From Phoenix dactylifera (Eukaryota > Streptophyta > Magnoliopsida > Arecales > Arecaceae): a stretch of 64,000 nucleotides of DNA. The position numbers were made by a program, and so were the translations under genes. Below are positions 40,323 through 53,874 of the stretch, piece after piece. Numbering within the stretch: position 1 is the first letter of the stretch; every line of letters starts with the position of its first letter. The stretch spans positions 18,789,646-18,853,645 of the forward strand of contig NC_052399.1 of NCBI RefSeq assembly GCF_009389715.1, given 5' to 3'. The notes below the pieces were generated by a model. The model searched no databases, had not been told where the DNA came from, and saw only the letters and a list, made by a program, of their open reading frames with translations.

Positions 40323-40569
40323 ATGCCGTTTAACAAAAAAGGAAAAAAAAACTACTCGACATTTGAATCAAAGCCTTGTAAAGCAAATGAATATATAAAT
40401 AATCAAGGCCCTGGTCCTTACTATGTAAAACAAATGGGATATATACAACCCATATGCATGGTGGCATCATGTGAACTCCTAGTTGAATATATAATATATT
40501 TTTAATAACAAATGGATATGGATGACTTGATCCCACTAGCCTTTATGTTAGTTTTAGCACCCATAAATG

Positions 40570-40697
40570 CTTATTCCAATGGTTAAATCTCTTTGCTTAA
40601 CAATTGGAGATTCTTAGTTCGAATATTACGTGGTGTATTCCAAGTATATAGGGCGCCTGGATAAATATACAGCGATGGATTTCATGAAAAAAAAAAT
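40570..40697 (+). mobile_element. Degenerate SINE-like element
   Basis: It contains a box-B-like TTAGTTCGAATATT near 40613-40626, an upstream GGTTAAATCTCTTTGCTTAAC, the GGGCGCCTGGATAAATATAC tail seen in several plant SINEs, and a terminal A-run (40685-40696). The architecture parallels the element at 12290-12455. Confidence 0.4.
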
Positions 40698-43600
40698 TAC
40701 ATTTGGAGATGAATCATGTTGCACTTAACTAAACTATTAACTGCTGCTGAGGGCATGTACCTTCATCTTAATGAGTGATAGGTATGATGAGATCTTCTAT
40801 TCCTAGTGACTGCTATGATATACCAATATTCAAAACGTCAGAGATAGTTCCCAAAAACAATCACAAAACAGACTGTTAGTTCTCTTTCACTCTATTATCT
40901 ATCTTAAACTGTGGCCATTTGCATGTCTTTAGGAATGTAGCTGCCCCACAAATTAAGCCTGACAGGTAACAAAAAACCATGCTGTTATTCTATTCTAAGT
41001 TACCTCGATCACACAGTCTTAAGCTGATGATTAGCTTCTCAATGGATGTGAACGATTTAGTGTAAAAGTCAGTATCTTTCTGCAAGCTTGGATTTGTGCC
41101 AAATATAATATCTAATGACTGCATGGTGTTTATATGCAATGTAATGCGTACGGTCTTGTGGAAAGGGCATCTCGTCCTCCGAGGTTGCGTTTGGAGACCA
41201 ATCGCTATCTTTGAAAACTAAGAACAACCATGCACACCGGATAACAACAAAAATGCACCCAGGAGACTAAAATAGCAGCTAGCTTTTATCGACTTTTTCA
41301 AGGCAAAGTGCAAACTTGAGTCTAAAAAACATACGAAATCTCACTCTCCACCGACTTTCGTCGTCGGTTCGTTTGGTTGGGATACATCAGTATAATTTGA
41401 TGGTTTCTAAAGACTATCTATTTTAAAAAATAATTATAGTAGAGAATAAATTTTTATTATGTTTGGTTGATTTGGTAGAAAAATTATTCTAAAAAATAGC
41501 GCAAAAAAAAGATTATTATGCTTGGTTAGAAGTAATCTTATGTAGAAATATTGTAAATTTTTAACAATATTTTTAAATAAATAATACAAGTAATAATATT
41601 TTTTTCGATTCATTTGTTGGTCATTTATGGCCAACTTATATAATTTTTATACGTATTGGTTATTTTGAATAGCAAAATATATTTATATGAGTTAATAAAT
41701 ATTTTTAAATTAATTATATATATATTAGAAAATATATTTCTCATTATAAATAAATTTTAGTAATTTTTGGATATATAAATACATATATTAATTTTTCAAT
41801 AAATCTTATATTAGATTTATTTTATAATTAATAAATAATTTTTAATTATTTTAAATAATTAATATTTATTAATAAATATATTAATATATTTATTATATGA
41901 GAGTATTTTTGTTAAGAAATAATAATTTTATATTATCTCTGCTCGATAATCCAGTATGGAAAAATAAATACCACCTTCTTAATGATATTTATTTTATCTT
42001 TTTTTTTAGAAAAATAGATGTGGGATAATCATTGTCACTGACAATCCTCTTATCTTGAATGAACTTTTATGTGACCGTGTCATGGAGGGCCAATGCTTTT
42101 GTGTCACATGAAAGATTTATTTTACCCTTCTGATCTGCCCATTCATGAGGAATGTTTATCCATCTATGTTTCTATATCTGTATTTTCACATTTTTTTTAA
42201 TTTATCTATATATTTTATCTCTAATTCTCTATATTTTTAAAGGTTACATCTCCATATCTTTATAAGAAGGCAGATAGCACTGTTAATTGAGTGGCTAACT
42301 ATCATAGTGGATCCATTTTGTGGGAGGCGTTATCAAAGTTATCTAGACGCCTCAAGAGATATCGACAGGATGCAAGGAGTTGTTTTTTTTTTTCTTTTCT
42401 TTTTTTTTGCTAGGAATGCAGGGAGTTGTGTTTGTACAAGAGTTTGTAAGGCAGCTGGTACGACCCAACAAAATAAAAAAAAAAAGGGAATCACGTAGCT
42501 GGGGAAGCTAGATGTAAACTACTACAAGATTAGACACCAGCGTTCAAACCTTTCCTATCATATTTATTATTACTATTATTATTTGGTTGAATCTCATCTT
42601 TTTATTTTCTTTTAGGAGAATAGGTACATCACTTGTACCACACTCTAGTTTTTTATAGGAGGGTGGAACATTATTTTTTTTTCCTTTCATTTCCTTCTTT
42701 TTTTTCTTTGTTGTTGTTTTGTTTTAAGTGGGCGCCATCTTGAAAGGAAACGTGACATTTAGTTACTTAGCTCTCTCTCGCTCTCTCTCTCTCTCTCTCT
42801 ACAGTTTTTGCAAACTTTCTTTTTTAATAAAAATCGGGAGCCTCCCTCTTCGTCAAAATACTTAGCTCTCTCTCTCTCTCTCTCTCTCCCCGTTTTTTTT
42901 TTTTTTTCTTTTTCGAGTTCACATGATGCATGGCTTACTCTCCTCGGTCCAAACTGGCTACAAATTAAGCCCGTGTGGAACACGTGTTGGAAAGGCGTTG
43001 GCTAACCCGGTCGCCCGGAGAATAGCGCTGTTTTGTCCCTCCATAACATTCTCCCGCTGATCGCGCAAGACTTTTTCGGCACGAGGATAAGAACGTGAAG
43101 AACGTTGATACGTGGAAATAACGGATCTCATGGAGAAGATGACACGATAACCAAGACAACGAATAATCTCTATATTTGGAGAGGCTTAGGTGCAGTTTAA
43201 TGACGGGCATTTGGACGTCAAGGTCGTTCTACGACTATGAAGCCGATGAACTTCCAGCTTTGAACTGACTACTAGCCTCTGCACGGGCGTGGGCCAGGTT
43301 GGTGGGCTTGACAAAGATGAAAATTCCGTTATTTATGAAAGATCTCGCTCCCAAGAGATTTTAATGATCGAGATAGATTAGAGTATTAAGTTAATGTTTT
43401 AGTGGCTCTCGATCGAAGAATTGTGTTTGGTGCAATGCTATTGCCTCTTTTGGATTAACATCAGTGATTCAATGTGCCGCATAATAAATTCAAAATTACA
43501 TATCAAATGAGTTTTTTTTTTTTTTTTGCTTTTTCACGTGAAATTTTTTAACTGTGCTAGCATTGATCATGCGTGAAAATAGGATGCTTTTGTAAAAGGA

Positions 43601-43824
43601 ATTGGCCTGAAAATATTGCTGGACCTCCTTACCCAGGATAGAAGTCATGCATGGATGTTGGAACATGTAGGCCTGCGATTCTTTGATTTTGAATAATCTA
43701 TGTTGTAGATCACCTAAATATGTCGCATCTTGTAAGTCATGAGGTGAGAGAACCGCCAACATCTCCCATTCTTCCTATTGGTTGTGCTCTTCTTGGTTTG
43801 GTTCCCATCCAAGATGAACTCTAG
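40698..43824. other. Intergenic, AT-rich with simple repeats
   Basis: 41440-41960 is extremely AT-rich, with TATTTAAATA-like runs and two TATG(T/C)TTGGTT motifs; it is probably a decayed MITE. T-rich tracts occur at 42385-42410 and 42673-42710, and (CT)n tracts at 42771-42801 and 42864-42888. No gene is recognised. Confidence 0.5.
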
Positions 43825-44290
43825 GGGCTCGTTTAGTTCGCAGAAAAAAAGAAAAAAAGTGTTATCAACGGAAAAGTAATGAGATGCTTCTTGTTTGGTT
43901 GGAGTTTTCAAAGGGGAGAGATAGAAAAGTTGTATTTCCATAGAAATATGATTCACACATTCATGGGAAAGTCTTTTCCATTAGAAACATGGAAAAGTTA
44001 CTTTATCATAGGCGGAAATCACTTCATTTTTATTTTTTTCCAAAAAAGCCTTTTAGCATTAAAGATGCATTAAAAATCTAATTTTTATTAAAGGTATAAT
44101 AGGAATTACATATAACTTTTTTAGAAAAGTGGATGGTCAACCAAGTATAAGCACTCTGGAAATCTGTCACTTTCGCATGTTTAATCAAACATGCCAAAAG
44201 TACATTTCCAGGCATTCTCTTCTTAGGAATTTTCTTCTCAGATATCATATTTCTAGGAGGAAAAATGCTTCCAGCGAACCAAACGAGCCC
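43825..44290. mobile_element. MITE with GGGCTCGTTT inverted termini, copy A
   Basis: The left end GGGCTCGTTTAGTTCGC and right end GCGAACCAAACGAGCCC are near-perfect inverted repeats about 466 bp apart, with no coding capacity. Internal sequence around 44125-44200 is the reverse complement of copy B's 61880-61980 (shared CATGTTTGGTTAATC-like and AAAGTGGATGG-like stretches). Flanks (CTAG / TATG) give no clear target duplication, so the superfamily is left open. Confidence 0.8.
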
Positions 44291-44883
44291 TATGTGAACC
44301 CAAGCTGGTTATTCATAAATTAGTAGATAAAATTATACATTTTATCACTTTCTTATAATTAGGGTTGCAACTCAGTCAGGTTGAGTTAGATTAAGGATAA
44401 AGTCAAACTAAAACTCTTGATCCTAACCCAGGCTGGACCAGTCTCGAGATGGGATTGCTCTAACCAATTTGGATTGGATCGAGATATTCATATCCGTTTC
44501 GGTTGTGCCACTCTAATTAGATTAGACTGAATCAAATAGGAACTTAAGATAAAGGAAAGATTTAGAACATTTCTTGTTGCATTAATGCATGTCGGGTCGA
44601 GATCTTAGCTATTCATTAATTTCTATGGCACACTACTATATAATTTAACAAAACTAAGATATAACAAAATATATAATTTATAAAAGTATAAATATAAATC
44701 ATTTATTTATGTATGCATGTGTTGGGTCGGTATTAGGTTGGATTGAAATCGAATAATGATTCTCTAAGCCTAAATCTAATCTAAATTTAAAAATTCTCAC
44801 CCAAATTTTAGCTAATGAGCGAGTACAACTACAGATCTAGATAGAACCGAGCTCTAACTGTACATCCGTTATACCACACTAAT

Positions 44884-45412
44884 GGGGGTGGCAATTTATG
44901 ATCCGTCAATTTGACCCATGAACGATCTATTTTAAGCAAGTTTAGATTTGACATAAAACGATTTAGGTCATAAATGGGTCAACCCATCCAGACCTATTTC
45001 TTAAATGAGTTGGATTCAAATTTATATTTGTAACCCATTTAACTCGTTTTGATCCATTTAATAATTAGATTGGGTCAAACCCAATTATCTAATATATATT
45101 AAATCTGTTTAACTTCTTTAAAAACTTACTTAACTTATTTAATTTGACTCGCTTTGCTTGTTTAACCTGTTTAAATCTATTTATTCCATTAAATATCTAT
45201 TAGCCATTTAACTTGACTTGACCTGTTTAATAAATAATTATGTAGGTCGAATCAGATTACCTGTTTAATAAATAAATTAGATTTAAATCTAAAAATTTAA
45301 CCTATTTAATAATTAAATTAAATTATGTTGATGAATTTTTGATCTGATTTGCAATCTAAAATTTACAATCCAATTCATATATGACCCGATCTAAACCGAT
45401 TGCCACCTCTAA
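44884..45412. mobile_element. hAT-like MITE (GGGTGGCAA termini)
   Basis: The left end GGGGGTGGCAATTTATGA and right end GATTGCCACCTCTAA are inverted repeats of the same type as the element at 32250-33535, with similar GGGTCAA / GACCC / TTTAATAAAT subterminal motifs. At about 530 bp it is a simple deletion derivative without captured exons. A clear 8-bp duplication was not found. It ends about 250 bp before the ATG of the next gene and so forms part of that gene's upstream region. Confidence 0.7.
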
Positions 45413-45659
45413 TTGTAACACCTGCCTCAAAATTGTTGCAGCGTGGCGACCCCGATTCGTCAACTCGTAACTACCCATGGGGACCGGTTCAGTCTAAGGA
45501 ATCCGGTTCGCCCAAACCAATGGGTCATGCACCGGTTCGTCCGTTGTCGTACAATGGGGAGCGACATATAGATCAGGAGATCCAAGAGACGGCGAGACGG
45601 AAGAAGTTTCTCCCTACGGTAAGAACACATCAGAAGCGAGAGCGAGGGAGAGAAAGGAG

Positions 45660-48600
45660 ATGTCTGGGATGCATGTGATGAAGAGGATTCCTCGAATTAA
45701 ATTCCCACAGAGGCATCCTAATCCCCAAGGTCTGATCCCGTTTCTCCTCTCCATTTACCGATTGCATTGCCCTAATCTCTCCTTTTTCTTTGTTTTTTTC
45801 TTGATGAATGTTTTCCGTTAAACTTCAAGATTTTTCTTTTCGATTGTTAGGGATTCTTATAGTTTCTTTGCACCCGTCTAATTTGTTTTTAATTTCTGAC
45901 TGTCAATTATTTGTTTTGATTTCTTTTTTAGGATCATCTACCGCATCTGAGCAAATATTGTTCTCTCGATCGAGTAAGTTTATTTCGTAATCTAATCAAG
46001 AAAATTATTTGCTTATATGTGATTCGAAGAAAATTTGATTGCAAGGTTGTTTTGAATTGCTCCATTTATTATTATTATGTTTGTTGAAATTTCGATGTTC
46101 TTGCAAAAGAACTTTAATTCGTTTTTTTATGCTTGACATGGCGTCATCTGGATATCTGTTCCATCACATGCGTTTCGAAACTTTATGGGGATTATTGATC
46201 TAGATTGTGCTTTAATTGTCCCTTCAGCAATCTAGTAAAGATATACGAAAACAAGTACTTGTTTTGTTTTTGCTCTGTTAAGAGTAGGAAGTTTTTATAA
46301 GCAATTTGATATACGAGGGATTTAAGAGGTGGTCCTTGTTGTCTGTAGCATTTGTTGATTGAGGAGAGAATATCAGTTACGGAGTCTCTTTCGGTTAGCC
46401 TAGCGTTTAATTATTGGCCTAAACCCCAGTATATAGAAGAAATGACCAATTCCTGCTGGTCTTTTGTTGTTTTTTGCTAATTTTGGTCAAAATATTATGC
46501 ATCCTGTTCTCTTGCGAAAGGGTTTACTGTCATACTATTGGAACTAGAGTTTTTATTATTATTATTTTTGAAGGCTTTACGTTGGTTATGTTTTGAAAGT
46601 GTCATTACAAATCGCGATGTTTTTAACATAAGAGAGGAAGAAAAAAAACTTGACATCATCTTTTTTTTTTTTTTTTTTGGGGGGGGGGGGTTTGGGGGAG
46701 GTGTGAAAGAATAGATGCCCTACAAGCCAATCGCAATATGTATTGCGAAGGATTTTTCTTTTCATTTGTCCAAATCATGTACATGACATTTAATTATGAA
46801 TAAAGGCATTATGTTTCATCATACGATGTTTATTATATTTGTGATGAACCCCTTAGATTAGGGCAATGGTTTTAGGGCTATGATGAGATCATACTAGTGA
46901 GACCTAAAATCCTAAAATCCTAATCTTAAATATTTTCAGTCGTTGGTACATTGAGTCGGGGATCAATGTTACCGGCAAGATTGGCACATCTTATGCTCGA
47001 TGCAGAGGGTGTTTGATCTCACAATCACTGAATTGACCTGTCTAGAAAATATCTTATGAAGTCTTACTTACATGTCAAAAGATGATTCTCTTAGTGGGAG
47101 TTGTGCAACTGATCCTTTAACCTGAGATCACCATAGTATCTTGTGCACATAAATCTATGTTTTGGTTTACACTCATTCATGACAATAAGTTGTATACGAG
47201 GTTTTTTGGATATGGTGGATTGTGTACGAAGATTATGAGTAGGTCAACAAGGAATCAATCACTTCTAGTAAAAGAAGATCGCATCCCATTTATTCTAATC
47301 ATATGATAATTCAAGGAGCCTTTGATCAAAGCAGAATGAAAATTAGAAAGAGTTTCTAATGTTTCATGATTTGAATTATCATTAGAAGATTAAGAGAAAT
47401 ATGAATATGAAATTGAGTTTGACATCCATTCATACTCATACATATTCGGGATGCAGTTTGATTGAATGATTGAATTGCACGGTAACTTGCCACTGAAGGG
47501 TATTTTTGGTATTTCCACCAAATTTCATATTTTCCGGGTAGACATGACACGTTGCTAGACGTCAATCTTGTCTTATAGGTTTAATCGAATTAAAGAGTTT
47601 AATTCGATCGCCAATTAGAAAGAATTCTAATTGTTAAGTTCAAGTTCGTGTAGTTTGGACCTAAATCGATTAGAAGAATTTTAATCAAGTTGGGTCAACT
47701 CGCACTCACACCTATTGCTGGCTAAGTATGGAACCCAATGGGTCACACACAAGGAAACTTATCAGGGGTCTAATTGGATTAGATCATGTTCGCAAGGTAG
47801 ACATCCTAGCAGATGTTGCAAACCCTTAGCTCCTGATTCGAATTGGATTCTTAATTGATCTAATTTGATTAGATCATGTTCTGATATGGGTTAGCCAAGA
47901 GTTGGCAGCTAATTGGCTTGGTTTGAGTCTAATTGGATTAGATTTGATAAATTATTCAATTTAGACCGTTAGATCTTTATCTACCGTTGGATGAAAACAT
48001 AATAGTGAGTTGGTTTGAACCCAATTGGATTGGGTTAAATGTGGCTTTTAATCATGACCATTGGATCTTCTTCAGTCATTGGATGAAGACATAATGGGAT
48101 GATTGGATGGCGCCATGAATGAGGACCATTGGATCATCCTAGAACCGTTGGATGATCACATAACTCCTTATGGCGCCTTGCATTCTAGCCATTGGATCAT
48201 GATCATATGATGGCACATCAAAGGGAGAGGATGGATGGCGTGATGAGGATTTCAAAGGGAGGCGTGATGATGGTTTTCTTCAGAAAAATTATTTGAAGGA
48301 AAAGGATATGGCACCGCATGAAGAGGCGCCACTTGGTTTGGATAAGGATGTTTCATCCTTATCCACTTATCATTTTTTCTTGATACACCTCCCCCTCTTT
48401 TTTTGTTGGCGCCCCATCCAGATACGCCTCCTCCTTGTTACGCCTCTTCATGATGGATGTGTGGATTGGATGCATCTTTTGGTGATGCATCCCTACGCCT
48501 CTTATAAATAGGCTAGCGCTCCACCGTATTATTCCATTCCAATTCCAACTCTCTCTCTCTTATCCCTTCTTTCTTACAAGCCTTCTTTCTTTCTAACATC

Positions 48601-51600
48601 CCTCTTAGGTTGTCCTAAGCCAAGACAAGGAGGTCTTCTTTAGGACAAATAGCTTAGAAGAAGATTTAGAAAAAGAAAGAAAATTAGAAAGGAAGGAAAT
48701 CAAGCCATTAGAGTTCTTTAGAAGAATTCTGCATTAAGGATCAAAAGTCTTGGGAGCTAAAGTCTTGATCAAGTTTTCGTGTGGATCACCATTGGAGGGC
48801 GGACACTTGGACGCCTCGTGGAAATCATTCATATTGGATTAGCGTTAGAGGTATTCTTCTATTCCTACATTTATATTTATATATTATTTGATTGTTACCA
48901 TTAAGGTGATTTAGGCTTATAAGGGTTTCATGTTAAGGGACTTTATTAAGAAATTTTTAAAATCCCTAGCTTCTGCTGCCCATTATGACATGTTAAAACC
49001 CTTCAAGGTGGATGTGAATTTGTGTACAAAGCTAGCATTGTTATCCTTGTCGAAGATTTCAAAATGATTAAGCCTCAAAATACAGAATGCTAGAGGATAA
49101 GGTGAAAGGAGTGAGGGAGAACCCAACCTAACCTGCGCAAGTGGTTTGATTTGATCTTCAAGAGGTCAAGTCACCTAGACTTCTTAAGAATAGATCAAAA
49201 GTTTCTCATTCAAGGAACCAACTTGAGCCCAGCGGCGGCCCAATGCATTTTGGGGCTTAAGACGAACTCACTAAGAAAGACCTTTTTTTTAAAAAAAAAT
49301 GATGAAAAAATTTTAATAAATGCAAAATACTTTAAAAAATCATTTAAAATATATGGTGAACTCAAACCAAAGATTTTAACTAGTTTATGATAATCTGATT
49401 GTACCCCTGCCTCATTTTCCCATCTTTTGAATGATGGTACTCAGATTTAAGAAGAATCACTGACTCGACCACATCCGGTGCATTTGAGAATACATGAACC
49501 TTCACCTAGTGATTCACCATCACTGCCCAGAGAAAGTAGAGGTCTACTTCTACACGTTCCATCCTCCATTACAGAGAATCATCAACAAGCTAACATATTT
49601 ATAAGCAGCATCCGCCTAGTCTAGCACAGAGTGTTCTTTTGCAAAATCCTGCACAGGCTGCAGCTTGAAGCCCATTTCCTTGACCCTAGTGGAATACTCA
49701 TGCACTAGATATAGTTTTGTTGGTATCCTGTTTATGGCAATATCATTGCCTGTTTCTTAATGATGCTAGCATGTTGGCATGGTTTCCTGACTTGTTCCCT
49801 GAGATGATGGTTAACATCCGAAGTTTATTTTCTATCTCTGACTTTCCATTGGAATAGTTCACGCAAACACTTTAACGAAAGAGTATTTTATATGTGAATG
49901 GGTTTTGTTTTTGGCAATCAACTCCCTTGCTTCTTAAGCTAAGGACTAAGAAAAAAAATCTTTTATCATTTGGTTTTTCCTTGTTACTTGGACGTTTGAT
50001 GCTAACATATGTGAGACATTGTGTTATCGCATGGTGGCACGCACAAAAACCAGCAGGTGATTTTGCCTCTATAAAGTAGTATAGAGTAAGCAATTCATGA
50101 AGCGAAGATAGTATATGCACCCGTGGATTCCATCTTGTTCGCTTGAACAATTCATAAAAAAATATTTGAGAAACTATATTATACGCATGGTTGGCTGGAC
50201 AGAATCCAGCAGGGACTTTGCTTGTATAGTAGCATGGATTGAAATAGAAGGTCATAGAGCAAAAATAGTTGTGCCCCTGGATCCTAATGCTGTTTTTGTA
50301 TCTGCAGCATGTACAAACTTAATGCTTGACTTATCTACTCATCAATTATGTGATTTCATTTTTGCTTGCAGTTAGGGTGCCTAATCAATTTGTTCTTCCA
50401 ATCATGAATAAATTTTATAGGCATTATTCTCTCTAAAATGCTGAAAATCATTCAAGATTACAAAAATCTGACTGTATGCAAAATTTTTATGAAGAATTAA
50501 ATAGATTGCCAACTATTCAATGGTTGACAAATTTTCTGAATTATCTGCATATAAAGATATACTTAGTTTCTAAATAACCATTTTCACTAGTTCCCGCATG
50601 CAGTTGCGCACACTATAATTTTGCATCTTCTTTATGAGTTAGAATTAATTTCTTTATTAAATCACACTTTTGAACTTTTTTTTCAAATTATGAATCCCTA
50701 CGGAGTTATTTTCGATAATTAACTTGTGAGTGTTTAAAGGCTTGTTCCTGCCCTAATGTTGCAAAGTCATTTTTGTGCAGATTGGGCAGGCTTCTGATGG
50801 AGGAAATGATTAGATGTTTATATATTTGGATTAGATATTTATATATCTGCTATGTTTGATTTGGTAATAAATAGAAGCATAATATATGGTAGTGGACCAT
50901 GACCCCATTTGGATTTGTGTTGTTGAAGACCTCTCATAGGAAAAGATTTTCCTAATGACAAAATAATGCAGATGCTCTGCAATATTCAAGATATTGCTTT
51001 TTGTTAATCTTAATCTTGTATTTCATGAGAATATTAAACGATTGGGTTGAATTGTATTTTTATAAGGTAGGGTTTCTTCAGGACTTTGATGATGCTTATA
51101 TCAAGTCTGAATATAATTTGGCTTAATTGGAAAATCTCTTTGCAGTCACCATTATTCTAACATGTTTCAACTTTTAACTTAAGAACTATCTGGTCTTGAG
51201 CATGAATAAGAAATTGGTTCAGACTGACTGGTGTTTGTATCACTTATAATATGCCATGATACCAGTTATGGTGGATTGGTGTATATTATGTGTATTGTTA
51301 ATGGGCTGGTTAATTATATGTATAATTAACATATTTGCAAAGTTGATATATATCCCAAAGTTGCTGAAGTTGTGGCTTGGGAGATAGATACTGTACAATT
51401 GTTAGACCGCTCAGCTGTCTCCATTTCTCTTTTTTTATGCTCTTCTTAGTTCTGTTATATGTATAGAATAAGAAAACATGTTTGTTTTGGTACAAAGAAA
51501 AGTTGTTTTCATTTTCAACAAATTATGCACGAGATCTTGTTGCTACATTTTTTGTTAATTAACTATTCTGAAATCTTTCTTTTCTGTCCGCATTATCACA

Positions 51601-52251
51601 AATTCACAATTGTATTCCATTTATAGGCGTGGCGTCCCAACCACAATCACCCCCATCATCTGGTGGGGTTCCAAATTACCGATTCAAATCAGATGTTCCT
51701 GCCCCACCCAGCAACACTGCCATAGGTGGGAAGGCTTCACTCTTACCAAAGCGTACACCAGTCTCAGAGAAAGAAATTGAGGCCATATTGGTACGCTAAT
51801 TTCCTTTCATGATTCTTTTTCCTTTTTAAGGCACTTCATGATCCGTTTTTCTTTGTAGTTCCTTGTGCTTCATGCAAAGGTCAAAACCTTTCTTATATCT
51901 TGTAATTTAGACTACATACTGTTGCAAACACATGCTTCTATGGTGGCTGGAAGCTCAAAATTTCTATTCTCATAGTGTATGGATTATACTAATAGCTGAA
52001 ATTTAAAATTGTCCTCTATGAAACGCCTTTCACTTGTCTGCTTCCTATGTGGCACTGAATAGATGCAGCCTTCTGTGAACGGCCCAATCCCTTGCAAATA
52101 ACACTTACCTCTGAATAGCCACATAGTTAGGGCACATTAAAATTGATATGCTCTTTTAGATAATTAGTCTGATCTTCTTCTTTTTTTGAATGACTATATC
52201 TTATTCTGATGGGGATTTTTATTTTTTTGGCAGCTGGGTGGCTGCTTTTGA
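45660..52251 (+). CDS. Conserved 97-residue plant protein of unknown function, four exons
   Basis: Exons 45660-45729, 45932-45973, 51627-51790 and 52234-52251 join in phase to 98 codons including TGA. The protein begins MSGMHVMKRIPRIKFPQR (basic, possibly an organelle-targeting or RNA-contact head), has a Ser/Pro-rich middle (ASQPQSPPSSGG), and ends with the most conserved part, GGKASLLPKRTPVSEKEIEA then ILLGGCF. The last exon is only 18 nt and supplies LGGCF plus the stop. I recall this C-terminal block (KRTPVSxxEIEAIxLGGC) in short uncharacterised plant proteins but cannot assign a role. Internal Met codons at 4 and 7 are alternative starts. Intron 2 is 5,653 bp and full of transposon-like sequence. 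The acceptors (TTTTTTAG, ATTTATAG, TTGGCAG) are good. Confidence 0.82.
46848..49000 (+). mobile_element. LTR-like sequence inside intron 2 of the 97-residue gene
   Basis: This stretch has LTR-like architecture: a long leader with repeated GATTGGATTAGAT-like and ATTGGATCAT-like motifs, a TATA box CTTATAAATAGG near 48501, then a CT-rich transcribed-looking segment (48548-48600). No internal retroelement genes follow, so a solo LTR is the likeliest reading. The ends and target duplication were not resolved. Confidence 0.4.
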
Positions 52252-53874
52252 CTCTGGATGCTGTCTGTTAGCATCACAAATAAGATTACATGCTGATTCT
52301 GTATGTTACTGGAGGTTGATGATTGAATCTTGTGAAAGTATGAAACAAAACATGGTTCCAAGGCATTTATCAAATGAATACTCCAGAATATGGAGGTTTA
52401 ATGCGTTGTTGTTTCGTAACTGCTGCTCAGAACTGTAACTTTATGCCACATTTGACAATGTCCTTTTGAAATAATCTGCTACTGCCTGTACTCTTCTAAA
52501 CCAGTTATCATAGTTCTTTTACTTGAATTAGAGGTACGTTCGGCATGATGATGTAAGCTTAGCTTCAAGTCTAGATTGACTCCTTGGAAGGAACATAAAG
52601 ATATGCCAGGTATAGAGACCAAAAAGTGAAAGGCAGAACTCCTCGTTCTACATTATCATCTATATTTTTTATGGGGGTTTTTGAGTTTATTTTATTTTTT
52701 TAGCATTCTGCATTTCATTCTAGTATAGATTAGATGGGCAAGGGTTACTAAGGGAGGAAGGAGGGTGTTGCAAGAGAGTATTCAGACCCGAACAACACTT
52801 GAATTTTAGTATCTATTCTTCCGGGCTGGACCAATTGGGCAAGCCTCGTAGTCTATAAGCTCTTCTAGGGCTTGTAATTTGGAAGTTTTCATTTTGTTTG
52901 AATTTGAGATGGATTATATAGATGGTTACTTGTGTCGCCTATTTTTTCCTTCTCATGACTAGGCATTTTTATTGTGTATTAGGACTATCATATTTTTACA
53001 CTATCCCACCATCGACACAACCTTGTAATAGAACTTTACAAAACTGTACCCCCAAAAAAATTATAAATCCATAGCAAGGTTTGCATGTCATGCGGGCCGC
53101 CCAGGTCTATGGATTACGTATCATGCGGGTCGCTAGGTTTGAGAACGATGGGTGGCAAAGCCAGTGGACATGGACTTGCAGTTATACTCAATCCCAAATG
53201 TAGTATAAGGTTAAAACAAGAACATAAAAGGTTACGCGCTCTTATCGCCGAAACACTTAACAAATAAATGCTCGGTAGATGAGCCTACTTAGAAACTCTT
53301 AGTCAGTGGCTTATATGAGCGTTTCCATGTTACTGGTCTATGGGCCCTATCAACACTTCTGTAATATCTTCTGAAGCTTGAATGCTGCTTCTAAAATGGC
53401 AAATTATACTCTATACCGCTTGCATCATGCCAATCAGCTCATCTTCTTTCTATAGGCCAATCACCAAAATAAGTGCAGGATGCATGAGGCCTATATGAAG
53501 GTAATAAGGTGATTGACGTGTTGCACGACCATATTGTGCATGTGGTATAAGGTATAATTTCGAACTTGCCGGATCAATTAGCAAGAACTTATGTCACTTT
53601 GTCCAGTAAAATGAGAGCCCAGAATTCTATTTACTTTCTCTGTTTTGCTCTGGCAGCTACATCTATTTAATGCAAATATCACTAAAAGATCACGAGCAAT
53701 AGGCAAATGGGAACGCACATATCGTGTACTGCACTATAGTAATACGGAGTGGCTTTAGCCCCAAAATTTCCGCCAAATGAATTTCTTTAGTTTTGGCGGA
53801 GATCCCATGCATCTAAAAATATTAGTCCTATATACATCTAAGAAAGCCGGTTATCTGTAAAATGACACTAGAAG
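52252..53874. other. Convergent intergenic region
   Basis: It lies between the 3' ends of the 97-residue gene and the F-box gene. No gene is recognised. Two E2F-like motifs in opposite orientation (TTTCCGCCAAA near 53768 and TTTTGGCGGAG near 53794) form an imperfect palindrome close to the F-box stop codon. Confidence 0.45.

Noticed and set aside
41367..42000. Possible MITE in the AT-rich stretch with TTGGTT motifs
   Set aside because: I could not pair its ends or find a target duplication.
49872..50255. 127-codon minus-strand frame with two PAGFC-like blocks
   Set aside because: It lies within an intron of the 97-residue gene; the repeated block reflects an old local duplication of noncoding DNA and matches no domain I know.
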